A stretch of 53,126 bases of DNA, from the NCBI GenBank assembly GCA_902789265.1, contig CADANR010000010.1, positions 1 to 53,126 of the forward strand, given 5' to 3'. The stretch comes from an uncultured Lachnospiraceae bacterium. Its GTDB lineage: Bacteria > Bacillota > Clostridia > Lachnospirales > Lachnospiraceae. Made by a program: the position numbers and the translations under genes. A model generated the notes under the pieces. That model saw nothing but the letters and a program-made list of their open reading frames with translations. It made no database searches and was not told where the DNA came from. Each line of letters opens with the position of its first letter. Positions within the stretch are counted from its first letter, which is position 1. This document shows positions 16,899-25,338 of the stretch, in pieces.

Positions 16899-19003
16899 TA
16901 GTTATATTCCGGATTTTCCTCTTCCTGCGTATCTGGCGTAGTATCAGCTGAAGCTTCAAAAGTATCTTTATCGGATGACCGGGTCTCAGTATCATCGGAC
17001 CCTGCCATCCGTTTTTCATATTCCTCCTTCGGCATGGGGCGCGCATAGAAATATCCCTGAATCATATCGCAACCCTGACGGGCTAAGAATTCCACCTGTT
17101 CCTTCGCTTCCACACCTTCCGCTACCGTCTCCATATTAAGATTCTTTGCAAGCTTAATGGCTTCGGATACCACTATCTCGCCACGTTCATCATCCAAATC
17201 TCCGGAAAAGAATCCCGCATCCAGTTTTAAGACATCAAGCGGCATGTCTTTTAATGAATTCAAGGAAGAATAGCCGGAACCGAAATCGTCCATGGAAACA
17301 TGGAAGCCATAATCACGAAGTTTTGTAATAGTGGTAACCATGGCCTTCTTGTCATCAAAGAATGCACTCTCGGTTAGTTCGATTTCAATCAGCTCATGGG
17401 GTGTTCCGTATGCATCCACCATATCCCTGATCTGCTCGGCAAGGTCCCTGTCAATAAAATGGGCACGGGAAACATTGACGGATACCGGCACACATTTCAG
17501 TCCGGCATCGAGCCATTTTTTCTGATCCCTTGCAACATGGGTAATCATATAGCGGTCGATATTCACGATAAATCCGTTCTTTTCAAAAATCGGAATAATT
17601 TCATTCGGAGAACGGAATCCGTGTTCTGGAGAATCCCAGCGGATTAAGGCTTCCGCACCCTTTAACTCATCCGTTCTCGGATCGTATTTCGGCTGATAAT
17701 ATACCACAAATTCTTCATTCTCAAGTGCGGCCTGTTGGCATTCCTGAACCGTATCGATCCATTTCTGTTCATCCACCAGTTTTTGGTCAAAGAATGCAAT
17801 ACCGGACTCATCGGTTTCGGAAAGCGTTGCCCTTGCAGCGCAGGCATTGTTGTATTCCTTTTCCAAATCCACAAGCAGCTTTTTGCCTCTTCTGCCGGTT
17901 TCAACGGCGGAACCCAAAGGAACCACGCCGACATGGAATGCGAATCTGTGCGTTCCGTCCATCCCTTCCAGCTTCTTTATGATTTCTTCAATTCTTTTAC
18001 GAAGCTGTTCTTCATCAGTATAGCGAAGCATCACCGCGAAATTGGCGGATGCATAATGCGCCATGGTCTCATCCTTCAAAAGACTGTCAGAAACAATGCT
18101 GTTTAATTTACAGAGCATCTTCTCGCCTTCCTCTACGGAATGGCAGACACAGAAATTCCTGTATCTGACGAAAACAAGATCCAGTACGGCATACCGGTTT
18201 TTTGCGTATTTACGGCGAAGCAGTGTCTGCTCTCCGTGAATTAAGAACCATATCCAGTTATGCCCTTTAGTGACCACATCCAGAAAGAAAACATTTACCA
18301 TTTTCTTCTGGGATACCGCTGTCGAAATGATATTGACGAGAATCAGTACCAGTACAATCAGGATTAAAACAAACAGAACGGCTGCAAACAAAAGCAGGAA
18401 AAATGCATCATTTAAACGCACCTCTACGGTCGCTTTTCCGTAGAAAATCTCGCTTCCGTCCCGGATGCTTTTCTCCAGCCAGATCGGGAAATAGAAATTT
18501 CTGGAACCGTTTTCCTCCCTTACGGACTCCTTTGTCTCGTCACTGAAAAACCATTTGTAAAGCATCTGGAAATTAATCTGCATTTCCCCGTCTTCATCAC
18601 AGTATAAGAAATCCGTACTCTTGTCCGAGGTTGCTTTGATTAAACTCTGCTGTCCCGGAAATTCCATCGAAGCACTGATATTGCTTCTTGTATCCTCGCC
18701 TCTCTGGTGCAGGATATTCCCCTTACTGTCGGTAATGATATAATCTCTGGTTTCCTTATCCGGAAGTCCGGAAAAAGGATTCTCCGAGCCGGACTGTTCA
18801 TATAATTCCGCCATGTAGGAAATAACTTTGTATTCCCCCATAATCTTGGATTCCGAAATATAATATACGAATGCCCCGACCAGACCGGCCCATAATGAAA
18901 CCGCAAAAAAGGCAACAAACAGAAAAAATATGATTCCGATCCATGCATTATTCTTCTTAATGATTTTTGCAATCTGTTTTCTTTTTGAAGTTAATTTCTT
19001 CAT
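16895..19003 (-). CDS. Membrane-bound EAL-domain protein (probable c-di-GMP phosphodiesterase) with degenerate GGDEF
   Basis: A 702-residue protein. Two membrane segments (about 15-45 and 199-228) enclose an extracytoplasmic sensor. A degenerate GGDEF-like domain (about 255-405) has SANFAVML where the GGDEF motif should be. The EAL domain (about 425-670) keeps the signature GAEALIRW, then NVS, ELTES, DDFGSGYSSLNSLKDMPLDVLKLD, EGVE and QGYFYARPMP, so catalytic residues appear intact. The C-terminal 35 residues are acidic and Thr rich. The start has GGGGA 6 bases upstream. It is 87 bases downstream of a C11 protease gene, and its stop overlaps tail-to-tail with the TIR gene. Confidence 0.92.
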   Translation of the reverse strand: MKKLTSKRKQIAKIIKKNNAWIGIIFFLFVAFFAVSLWAGLVGAFVYYISESKIMGEYKVISYMAELYEQSGSENPFSGLPDKETRDYIITDSKGNILHQRGEDTRSNISASMEFPGQQSLIKATSDKSTDFLYCDEDGEMQINFQMLYKWFFSDETKESVREENGSRNFYFPIWLEKSIRDGSEIFYGKATVEVRLNDAFFLLLFAAVLFVLILIVLVLILVNIISTAVSQKKMVNVFFLDVVTKGHNWIWFLIHGEQTLLRRKYAKNRYAVLDLVFVRYRNFCVCHSVEEGEKMLCKLNSIVSDSLLKDETMAHYASANFAVMLRYTDEEQLRKRIEEIIKKLEGMDGTHRFAFHVGVVPLGSAVETGRRGKKLLVDLEKEYNNACAARATLSETDESGIAFFDQKLVDEQKWIDTVQECQQAALENEEFVVYYQPKYDPRTDELKGAEALIRWDSPEHGFRSPNEIIPIFEKNGFIVNIDRYMITHVARDQKKWLDAGLKCVPVSVNVSRAHFIDRDLAEQIRDMVDAYGTPHELIEIELTESAFFDDKKAMVTTITKLRDYGFHVSMDDFGSGYSSLNSLKDMPLDVLKLDAGFFSGDLDDERGEIVVSEAIKLAKNLNMETVAEGVEAKEQVEFLARQGCDMIQGYFYARPMPKEEYEKRMAGSDDTETRSSDKDTFEASADTTPDTQEEENPEYNY

Positions 19004-19090
19004 TTCGATTCCCCTGTATTTACAAATAATCCGTTCGCTTTCCGCCTTCTAAAATTTACTTTATTCACTGCTTTGCGTTTCCGGTTATTT

Positions 19091-21358
19091 CTACTCCTCA
19101 TAGAATCCGATTTCTCCGTTCTCATCCACATGGAATACTTCGAATTCCGTTATATAATAATCATAATAGATATCGTCGATGCAGAATGCGTAGTAATAAT
19201 CCGCCTCCTGCAGGAGCCCGTAGTAAATATCAAAATCATCTTCTGCCACATACTCATTTCCCTGCCATTCACCGTCTTCCATAGTATCGGCATCCAGACT
19301 GTAATACTTAGGGATAATCCGGTCTCCTGTTTTAATCTTCGTTACCTTCCTTGAAGATGCACCGTTTTCACTGATTCCGTCCCATACGCCCTCCACGGTG
19401 ATGTCGCCGTCCGCGGTCTGCTTCAGACGTAAATTCGTTTCCTTACCGTTTAAAAGAATCGGGGATGTATAAATGACAAAATTTTCAGTATTCTCCACAA
19501 TATAGGTTGCAAGATTCTGACCGTCCGGAAGGGAAAACCAGTATCCGTCAAAAATATCTTCAAAGACACCCGTATTATAGTCTCCGTTTATCTCAAAGGT
19601 TTCACCGATTTCAATGAAATCTTTCTCGTCTTCGGACATCTCATATACGAAACCGTATACTGCTGCCGCATTCTCAATTCCTCTTTTATCCAGGGTAAAG
19701 GTATATACTCCGTCGTCATTTAAATGAGGCTTTTCAGCAAAAGTAATCAGTTTGCTTTCTCCGGTTTCCTTCTCCCGGTCCGCATAATTCCAGTGCGACT
19801 GATCCTCCTTCGTTTTCCTTCGGTAGCAATCACATTCCTCATCATATTCGTATTCATAACCGGAACCCCAGCAATCATCTTCATCAAACCAGTAAGAATC
19901 ATCATACCAGTCATCTTCGTCATACCAGTAGGAATCCTCATCGTAATACTCATCCTCTTCGGAACCTCCGTCTTCGGAATATCCGCCGGCATATGCACTT
20001 CCTAAATTCTGTCTGTCAATAAATGATAAATAATACGGGCTTACGCAAACCGATTCAAACATGGAAAGTTCCGTAGAACCCTCTACCTTAAGCGGATAAT
20101 AAACGGAAAGTCCGGAAGATTCGGCATGACTTGAACCGGAAACCTGATAAGAGACTACTTTTTTCAACGCTTCCAAAGCTTCCTCTGTTCCGGCAACCGA
20201 TTCGGATGCACAGGCCTCAATCAGACCGCCTAAGTCCACCATGTTGGTATATCCTTCCGATCGGTTATTTCCGCCGTAATTCTCCACATATTCAATTTCA
20301 CGAATCATGGAAGCCAGCGTATTCACATCACCGCCCGCTTCATACATGGATTTGGCAAAGGTGTTAAATGCAACCAGGAACTGATCCAATGCCTCTAAAT
20401 CGATTACGGATAATGTAGTAATATCGGCATCCTCATCCAGACTGCAGGCTTCCAGATAAGTATCGCAAACCACTTTGCCGAGTTCCGCTCCGTTCGCCTT
20501 AGGATTCTCGGAAAGATAGTTTCCGATGGCCGTATAGTCCCAGCCGCTGCCCGGTTCCGTTTCTTCGGAGCCGTACATATATCTGGCATAAGAAGCCAGT
20601 ACATTTGCTGTTTCCACGGTACCCATTAAGCATGCATCGAAGCCGACAAACTCGAAACGGTCCGTCATCTCCGGAGCCACGCTGTAGAAAGCCGCATCGA
20701 TTTCCGGCAGAGTCAGTGAATCTTCCTCATTATTCTCATCATAGCAGACACCTTCGATACTTCCGCCGCCGTGATTCCAGAAAATCACACCCATATGATT
20801 TGCAGGATACTCTTTCACGCCCCATCTTAAGAAGTCCGTAAGCACTGCGGTATCGCCCATATCGCCTGCTTCCGCGGAATATACTTCCACCATTTTCTGG
20901 TTCTGTATTAAGAAACGCTGAAGCTTATCTTTATCCACGTCTTCGTTATACCAGTCATATGCTCCGCCCGTCTGTACCACAAACCGTATATTGTCTCCGA
21001 TTTCGGCCGACATCAATTCCGTTAAATCATCCGTTCCCATTCCGTTTTCGGATTCCAGATCAGAGCCGCAAAGATATACAAAAATCGTCCAGGTACCGTC
21101 CTCTCCCATGGGAGTTTCGGATTCCCTTCCAGGTCTCTCAATAGTCATTTCTCCGGTATTCTTATCCACGGAAAGAACGGAGCTTGACGGCGCCCACTCA
21201 AGCGGACCGTCCGTATACTCTCCGATTCCTCCGTATTCCTCATCTTCGTACTCATCCTCCCAGTCTTCGTCATCTAAGAGAGAGCATCCTGCAAAATTGA
21301 ACAACAGTAATACTGCCGAAATAATACAAATAATTCTTTTCATTTTTTCCTTTTTCAT
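19091..21358 (-). CDS. Clostripain-related (C11) cysteine peptidase lipoprotein
   Basis: A 755-residue surface protein. Signal peptide with lipobox FAGC gives lipidated Cys25. A very acidic Asp/Glu/Tyr stretch follows (DDEDWEDEYEDEEYGG). The C11 catalytic domain begins near TWTIFVYLCGSDLE (residue 89); the catalytic pair is His196 in FWNHGGG and Cys243 in GFDACLMGTVE. C11 enzymes are calcium-activated proteases cleaving after Arg. Residues about 455-525 are an unusual Asp/Glu/Tyr/Trp-rich linker, followed by a beta-rich C-terminal domain of about 230 residues. It lies between an unknown 169-residue protein (31-base gap) and the EAL gene in the same orientation. Confidence 0.88.
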   Translation of the reverse strand: MKKEKMKRIICIISAVLLLFNFAGCSLLDDEDWEDEYEDEEYGGIGEYTDGPLEWAPSSSVLSVDKNTGEMTIERPGRESETPMGEDGTWTIFVYLCGSDLESENGMGTDDLTELMSAEIGDNIRFVVQTGGAYDWYNEDVDKDKLQRFLIQNQKMVEVYSAEAGDMGDTAVLTDFLRWGVKEYPANHMGVIFWNHGGGSIEGVCYDENNEEDSLTLPEIDAAFYSVAPEMTDRFEFVGFDACLMGTVETANVLASYARYMYGSEETEPGSGWDYTAIGNYLSENPKANGAELGKVVCDTYLEACSLDEDADITTLSVIDLEALDQFLVAFNTFAKSMYEAGGDVNTLASMIREIEYVENYGGNNRSEGYTNMVDLGGLIEACASESVAGTEEALEALKKVVSYQVSGSSHAESSGLSVYYPLKVEGSTELSMFESVCVSPYYLSFIDRQNLGSAYAGGYSEDGGSEEDEYYDEDSYWYDEDDWYDDSYWFDEDDCWGSGYEYEYDEECDCYRRKTKEDQSHWNYADREKETGESKLITFAEKPHLNDDGVYTFTLDKRGIENAAAVYGFVYEMSEDEKDFIEIGETFEINGDYNTGVFEDIFDGYWFSLPDGQNLATYIVENTENFVIYTSPILLNGKETNLRLKQTADGDITVEGVWDGISENGASSRKVTKIKTGDRIIPKYYSLDADTMEDGEWQGNEYVAEDDFDIYYGLLQEADYYYAFCIDDIYYDYYITEFEVFHVDENGEIGFYEE

Positions 21359-21389
21359 TTTCCCCTTTTCCTTTTTCCCTTTTTACTTT

Positions 21390-21899
21390 TTACCTTTCGG
21401 TTATTTTCACCGGAGTTTCCGGTTTATTTACATTCATGACTCTTAAGAAAACCTTGTAGCTCTTTGAAGGAACTGCTTTCGGTTTGTCTTTTCCGTCCTC
21501 AGTTGATTTAACAATCACTTCCCTGGGCTTAATTTCTTCCAGGACAAAGCGGTAAGAAAAAGAATACTCACCGCTTTTAAATGTGAACGTATGGGTTTTA
21601 TCCTGATTCGGAGAGATATAAACCTTCACATGCCTTGAGTTTGCACCCGGCATGGAAATCTTCGGAAGTATGCATTTTTGAACCAAAGTTTCACACTTCT
21701 CTTCCAGCTCATACTGCTTCTCAAAGGAACACTTTCCCGTGGCAGAAACCGAAACCAGTTCGGAATAGTAAATTCTTAAACTTTCAATTGCTTTGGAATT
21801 GCATTCGGTCGATTTAAAATATCCGGTTAAAAGTGTATAAACCGCATATTCATACTGATAGATCCTGGTTAACGGATTCTTATAGAAATTATTCATCAT
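21390..21899 (-). CDS. Hypothetical protein, 169 residues
   Basis: Not recognised. No signal peptide or membrane segment. The N-terminal half looks helical (NPLTRIYQYEYAVYTLLTGYF), with four cysteines between about residues 45 and 85; the C-terminal half is beta-like (TFKSGEYSFSYRFVLEEIKPREVIVKS). A strong AGGAGG lies 8 bases before ATG 21899, so the gene is real. It starts the unit with the C11 lipoprotein and EAL protein and may be co-transcribed with them. Confidence 0.6.
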   Translation of the reverse strand: MMNNFYKNPLTRIYQYEYAVYTLLTGYFKSTECNSKAIESLRIYYSELVSVSATGKCSFEKQYELEEKCETLVQKCILPKISMPGANSRHVKVYISPNQDKTHTFTFKSGEYSFSYRFVLEEIKPREVIVKSTEDGKDKPKAVPSKSYKVFLRVMNVNKPETPVKITER

Positions 21900-22076
21900 G
21901 GCCTTTTCCTCCTATGTTATTATATCAATAGTTTCAAAAAAATACACTCTCCTTTTTCTTCCTTGGCACGCTCATGTCATCGCGGTGCTTCCCCGAAATC
22001 CCCGAAGGGAGAGCTATGAACTTTTCAAGGTTCCAAAAATCGAGCAGGGTGCGATTGAAGGTCTTATCGCACAAAA

Positions 22077-22142
22077 AAGCCGCTGTATCAAAAGAATATA
22101 AGCGGACAGAATTATCCCTATATTCATCTGATACAACGGCTT
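22077..22142 (-). terminator. Long-stem intrinsic terminator
   Basis: A 24-bp imperfect inverted repeat (21 of 24 paired; 22077-22100 with 22119-22142, 18-nt loop). In the minus direction the stem ends ...CGGC followed by TTTTTT, so it ends transcription from the gene at 22286-22771 and insulates the C11/EAL unit. The rest of the 21900-22285 interval holds a GTGCGAT/ATCGCAC hairpin (22049-22072), the plus-strand hairpin described next, and no gene. Confidence 0.7.
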
Positions 22143-22183
22143 GTTATCTTCGCTTTTTTTATTCGGTTGGTAAAAACTATTAT

Positions 22184-22218
22184 ACGTCTTTCCTTTGCTT
22201 TGTAAAGACGTTTTTTTG
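22184..22218 (+). terminator. Intrinsic terminator on plus strand with no known upstream gene
   Basis: ACGTCTTT (22184-22191), 12-nt loop, AAAGACGT (22204-22211), followed directly by TTTTTT. In the minus direction it lacks a T run. No plus-strand gene precedes it. Confidence 0.5.
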
Positions 22219-22285
22219 TTTTGCAACTATGAGTTGGTATTTCGTTTCCGGATTGCAAAAATCAAATCGTATATTCCGCCGGCAA

Positions 22286-22771
22286 TCAGCTGAGTCCGAA
22301 TTTCAGCATCGGAAAGCCGGCAATTAAAAGCAGGAGTGATTCATCCACTTCTTCGGAAATTTCCAGATCAAAGAAAGGCTCAAACTCCTTCCATTCTTCT
22401 TCCGGAATCCAGATATCTTCTTCTCCGGAAAACCTGTTAATTGTGGCAATCACTTTTCCGCTCATGGTAAAGGTTTCTTTTCCTTCGCTGCAGTTTACTT
22501 CAATCAAATCACCGATCCGGTAACGTCCGGCAGATACATAAGTAATCTTTGCAATCGTTTCACCGGATGCGGTATCCTTGATTTTTCTGGATACGCCCGG
22601 GAGAATGGTATTATTAAAATCATAATTGCTTTCCCATTCTCTGCCCATTCCCATAATCCAGACAGGAAAGAACAGGCCGGTTGTAATTTTGCAGAGCAGT
22701 TTTTTGTCTTTATAGAAATAATAACCCGTGGCTCCGGTCTCACTGTACTGGTAACCGATAATACGCTCCAT
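22286..22771 (-). CDS. Hypothetical beta-rich protein, possibly tubby/LURP-like
   Basis: A 161-residue protein, cytoplasmic by appearance. Strand-like segments (GATGYYFYKDKKLLCKITTG, ETFTMSGKVIATINRFSGE) suggest a barrel or LURP-one/tubby-like fold; this is a weak guess. An acidic C-terminal part contains EEEWKEFEPFFDLEISEEVDES. ATG 22771 is preferred over 22792 because AGGGGG lies 8 bases before it. It starts 30 bases after the tocopherol-cyclase-like gene and is probably in its operon. Confidence 0.55.
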   Translation of the reverse strand: MERIIGYQYSETGATGYYFYKDKKLLCKITTGLFFPVWIMGMGREWESNYDFNNTILPGVSRKIKDTASGETIAKITYVSAGRYRIGDLIEVNCSEGKETFTMSGKVIATINRFSGEEDIWIPEEEWKEFEPFFDLEISEEVDESLLLLIAGFPMLKFGLS

Positions 22772-22801
22772 GTTAAAATCCCCCTGAATCATAGTTAACT
22801 C

Positions 22802-23677
22802 TTATTTATATTCGTACTCGAATGATGCCTTGTCCGTCTTGAATGCAAAGAGTGTTTCTCCTTCCACCCGGAAACGGAAAGCCGCCGTACTTGTAAGATT
22901 CTCATGTATCGTACGTTTCATTTCGGCATCCTCCGGCACCGTAAAGCTGTATCCTTCCTGATTGTAAAGCCTTGCTTCGAAAATCATATCATCCTGTGTG
23001 ATTCTTATCCTACGATTCTTTAAGTATTGAATCTTTGCACCTTTATAGGTTGCCAGACGATATTCCTTCCCCCGGTAACTGATGATTCCGATTACTCCGG
23101 TAAAACACTTATTGCCCATGGGAATCTCCGCAACCGACAGCATTAATGAACCATCATCAAATGCGGTCTGCGTCCACAGATATTCCGAAGGAAATGAAAT
23201 TCCTCTGTCCCCTTCCCAGTAACCGAACGCATCATTGAATTCATATTTCTTTCCGTTGATGGTAATGTTTCCGTTCACTTTATGCTTCATGCTCATGATA
23301 CTGTGTCTGCATTCCAGAAACGGTACCATGACAAACGGTCCCATAACGTCATATTCAATCGGTGTAAAATCCTTGAAGTAAAGTTTTCCCTTTGCCCTTA
23401 AATCCGCAGTGGTTACATCCAGAACAATTCCGTTTTTTCCGAAATGATTATCGGAAAGGAAGATATTTCCTCCCTTTCTCATGAAACAATTCCCCGGGAA
23501 CTCCACATTCCAGACACCGTCTTTATTTGCTATCTGAAGGTTTGCTTTCGGCTCTCCGTTTCCGACGGTAACGGATGCAATAAAAACAATGGTATCCTCT
23601 TCCGACTGGCATTTGAAATACCAGCCGTAGAATCCCTTTTTCGGTCCATCCCATTCTTTTTTGCCGATTCGCTTCAT
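22802..23677 (-). CDS. Tocopherol cyclase-like / lipocalin-type protein
   Basis: A 291-residue cytoplasmic protein. Motifs FYGWYFKCQS near the N terminus and FNDAFGYWEGDRGISFPSEY in the middle match the tocopherol cyclase-like (CrtC/Svf1-type double lipocalin) family. In plants such proteins cyclise tocopherol precursors; in Firmicutes the substrate is unknown and no quinone pathway genes are nearby. ATG 23677 has AAGGAG 6 bases upstream; a longer in-frame reading runs back into tRNA-Ser and is not real. The 5' leader carries three consecutive hairpins. Confidence 0.8.
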   Translation of the reverse strand: MKRIGKKEWDGPKKGFYGWYFKCQSEEDTIVFIASVTVGNGEPKANLQIANKDGVWNVEFPGNCFMRKGGNIFLSDNHFGKNGIVLDVTTADLRAKGKLYFKDFTPIEYDVMGPFVMVPFLECRHSIMSMKHKVNGNITINGKKYEFNDAFGYWEGDRGISFPSEYLWTQTAFDDGSLMLSVAEIPMGNKCFTGVIGIISYRGKEYRLATYKGAKIQYLKNRRIRITQDDMIFEARLYNQEGYSFTVPEDAEMKRTIHENLTSTAAFRFRVEGETLFAFKTDKASFEYEYK

Positions 23678-23693
23678 AATAAGCTCCTTATCT

Positions 23694-23790
23694 CGCAGCC
23701 CAATCGAGTAGGGAAGGCTTGCCGCACCCTGCTCGCGTGCGGGCTGCGTCCTGCGTAAGCAGGAAAATACATTATGCAGCCCTGCGCATA
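23694..23790 (-). other. GC-rich leader with three hairpins
   Basis: CGCAGCCC (23694-23701) pairs with GGGCTGCG (23741-23748); CCTGC (23750-23754) with GCAGG (23759-23763); TATGC (23773-23777) with GCATA (23786-23790). It lies between the tRNA terminator and the tocopherol-cyclase-like gene. A 13-mer, CGCACCCTGCTCG (23723-23735), occurs inverted at 22041-22053. Confidence 0.5.
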
Positions 23791-23801
23791 AATAAAGTAA
23801 A

Positions 23802-23823
23802 GGCTTCATCTTCTGATGAAGCC
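23802..23823 (-). terminator. Terminator after tRNA-Ser
   Basis: GGCTTCATC (23802-23810) pairs with GATGAAGCC (23815-23823) around a 4-nt loop; in the minus direction it is followed by TTTACTTTATTT. Confidence 0.8.
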
Positions 23824-23830
23824 ACATAAA

Positions 23831-23919
23831 CGGAGTTGGAGGGATTCGAACCCTCGCGCCACTTACGCGGCCTGCCGCATTTCGAGTGCGGTCCCTTACA
23901 ACCACTTGGGTACAACTCC
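23831..23919 (-). tRNA. tRNA-Ser (anticodon CGA)
   Basis: An 89-nt gene. Acceptor GGAGTTG pairs with CAACTCC, discriminator G, no encoded CCA. The anticodon stem CCGCA/TGCGG encloses loop CTCGAAA, giving anticodon CGA (reads UCG). A long variable arm and the T-loop GGTTCGAATCC confirm the serine type. It follows the alarmone synthetase gene by 20 bases in the same orientation and is closed by its own terminator. Confidence 0.96.
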
Positions 23920-23939
23920 AAAGTTCTTACCGTCTCAGC

Positions 23940-24575
23940 CTATTCCGGTGCATTCGCCTTCTGCACTTCCTCGTTCAAGTGCAGCATACGGTCATCCAGA
24001 TCACGGATACGTCCTGCACAGTCCACCAGCTGATTACGGATTTCTTCCGGAACATTCCCGTCAAACTTGTAATTAATCTTGTGTTCCAGGGATGCCCAGA
24101 AATCCATGGCAATCGTACGAATCTGAATTTCCACCTTGGTGTCAATCTTTTTGTCGGACAGATATACCGGCACCAGCGCAATAATATGATAGCTTTGATA
24201 TCCGCTCGGTTTCGGATTCTTAATATAATCCTTTACCGAAAGAATTTCAATATCATTCTGCGCGGTAATTGCTTCCGCAATTTTATATACATCGGATGTA
24301 AAAGAACAAATGACACGGACTCCGGCAATGTCTTTTACATATGTAACCATGTTTTCAATCGAAGACTCATAACCGTGACGGCGAAGTTTCTTTACAATGC
24401 TCTCCGGTGTTTTCAGTCTCGATTTCAAGTGTTCAATCGGATTATAGGAATTCGTGTGCTGAAACTCTTCGCTTAAGATTTCCAGACGCGTTACCATTTC
24501 CTTCATCGCGGAATTATAGATTAAGATAACTTCTTCCCAGCTATCTACACTTGCATTATTTGTATCCATTTCCAA
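23940..24575 (-). CDS. relQ: Small alarmone synthetase (RelQ/YjbM type GTP pyrophosphokinase)
   Basis: A 211-residue cytoplasmic enzyme making (p)ppGpp from ATP and GTP/GDP. The synthetase domain shows HLKSRLKTPESIVKKLRR (residues about 48-66), DIAGVRVICSF, PKPSGYQSYHIIALVPVY and VEIQIRTIAMDFWASLEHKINYK. There is no HD hydrolase domain and no TGS/ACT region, which separates it from Rel. A C-terminal helix (EEIRNQLVDCAGRIRDLDDRMLHLNEEV) fits the tetramerising helix of RelQ. RelQ versus RelP assignment is by overall resemblance. Confidence 0.93.
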   Translation of the reverse strand: MEMDTNNASVDSWEEVILIYNSAMKEMVTRLEILSEEFQHTNSYNPIEHLKSRLKTPESIVKKLRRHGYESSIENMVTYVKDIAGVRVICSFTSDVYKIAEAITAQNDIEILSVKDYIKNPKPSGYQSYHIIALVPVYLSDKKIDTKVEIQIRTIAMDFWASLEHKINYKFDGNVPEEIRNQLVDCAGRIRDLDDRMLHLNEEVQKANAPE

Positions 24576-24637
24576 CCCCTGTATTACCCCAATTAAGTGT
24601 ACCGGACTGCCCGGTGCTCTTCTATCCTATCATAATT

Positions 24638-25333
24638 TTATGAATCAGGCAAACCGAATACTCTTGCGAAATTATCATATAAAATCGCCCGATTCGTTTC
24701 CTCGTCCAGACCTAAGTTTAAGAAGCGCTCCAGTTCCTGTTTCGGATTCCACATCGGGAAATCGCTTCCGAAGAAGTATCGGTCTGCGCCGAAATGATCG
24801 ATAAACCGAAGTGCCATCGAAGGTTCAAGCATAAAAAGACTGCTGGATGTATCATAATAAACATTCTCAAGTCTCGGCATACGATATGCCGCATCCCATT
24901 CGGAATAGCCGCCGAAATGCGCACCGACTATCGTTAATTTCGGAAACATGCGTGCTATATCGCAAAGCTTATGAGGCGAAGTAAACTCGTATCTTGCATC
25001 GCCCATATGCAGCAAAAGAATCATGCCGCGTTTTTCCATTGCCTCATAAATCGGCAGACATTTCGGATCATCAATTGCGAATCCCTGCATGTCATGATGG
25101 AATTTAACACCCTTTAATCCAAGAGAAAGTGCTCTGTCAAGCTCTGCCTCATAATCCTCATAATCCTTATGCATTGCCGCAAGTCCTAAGAATAACGGAT
25201 GTTTTTCACATTCCCCGGCAATGAAATTATTGATGCTCTCCACCTGCGCGGGCGATAATGCGGAAGAACAAACCAGACAGCGTTCACTGCCGAGTTCTCC
25301 TTCCAGTCTGATTAAACTGTCGATGATTCTCAT
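24638..25333 (-). CDS. Amidohydrolase (Amidohydro_2/TatD-like barrel), N-terminally short
   Basis: A 231-residue protein. The downstream part matches metal-dependent amidohydrolases: GLKGVKFHHDMQGF, ILLLHMGD, IVGAHFGGYSEWDAAY, YYDTSSSLF, YFFGSDFPMW. The family normally opens with a strand carrying an HxH metal-binding motif and about 50 residues more; here the protein begins directly at MRIIDSLIRLEGELGS and an in-frame stop lies six codons upstream. AGGAG lies 9 bases before the start. So it is either a naturally reduced form or a truncated, possibly inactive, copy. It starts 5 bases after lspA. Confidence 0.75.
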   Translation of the reverse strand: MRIIDSLIRLEGELGSERCLVCSSALSPAQVESINNFIAGECEKHPLFLGLAAMHKDYEDYEAELDRALSLGLKGVKFHHDMQGFAIDDPKCLPIYEAMEKRGMILLLHMGDARYEFTSPHKLCDIARMFPKLTIVGAHFGGYSEWDAAYRMPRLENVYYDTSSSLFMLEPSMALRFIDHFGADRYFFGSDFPMWNPKQELERFLNLGLDEETNRAILYDNFARVFGLPDS

Positions 25334-25338
25334 TTCTG

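Noticed and set aside
23678-23905. Extended N terminus (76 extra residues) of the tocopherol-cyclase-like gene
   Set aside because: It would run through tRNA-Ser and its terminator; ATG 23677 has a good ribosome site.
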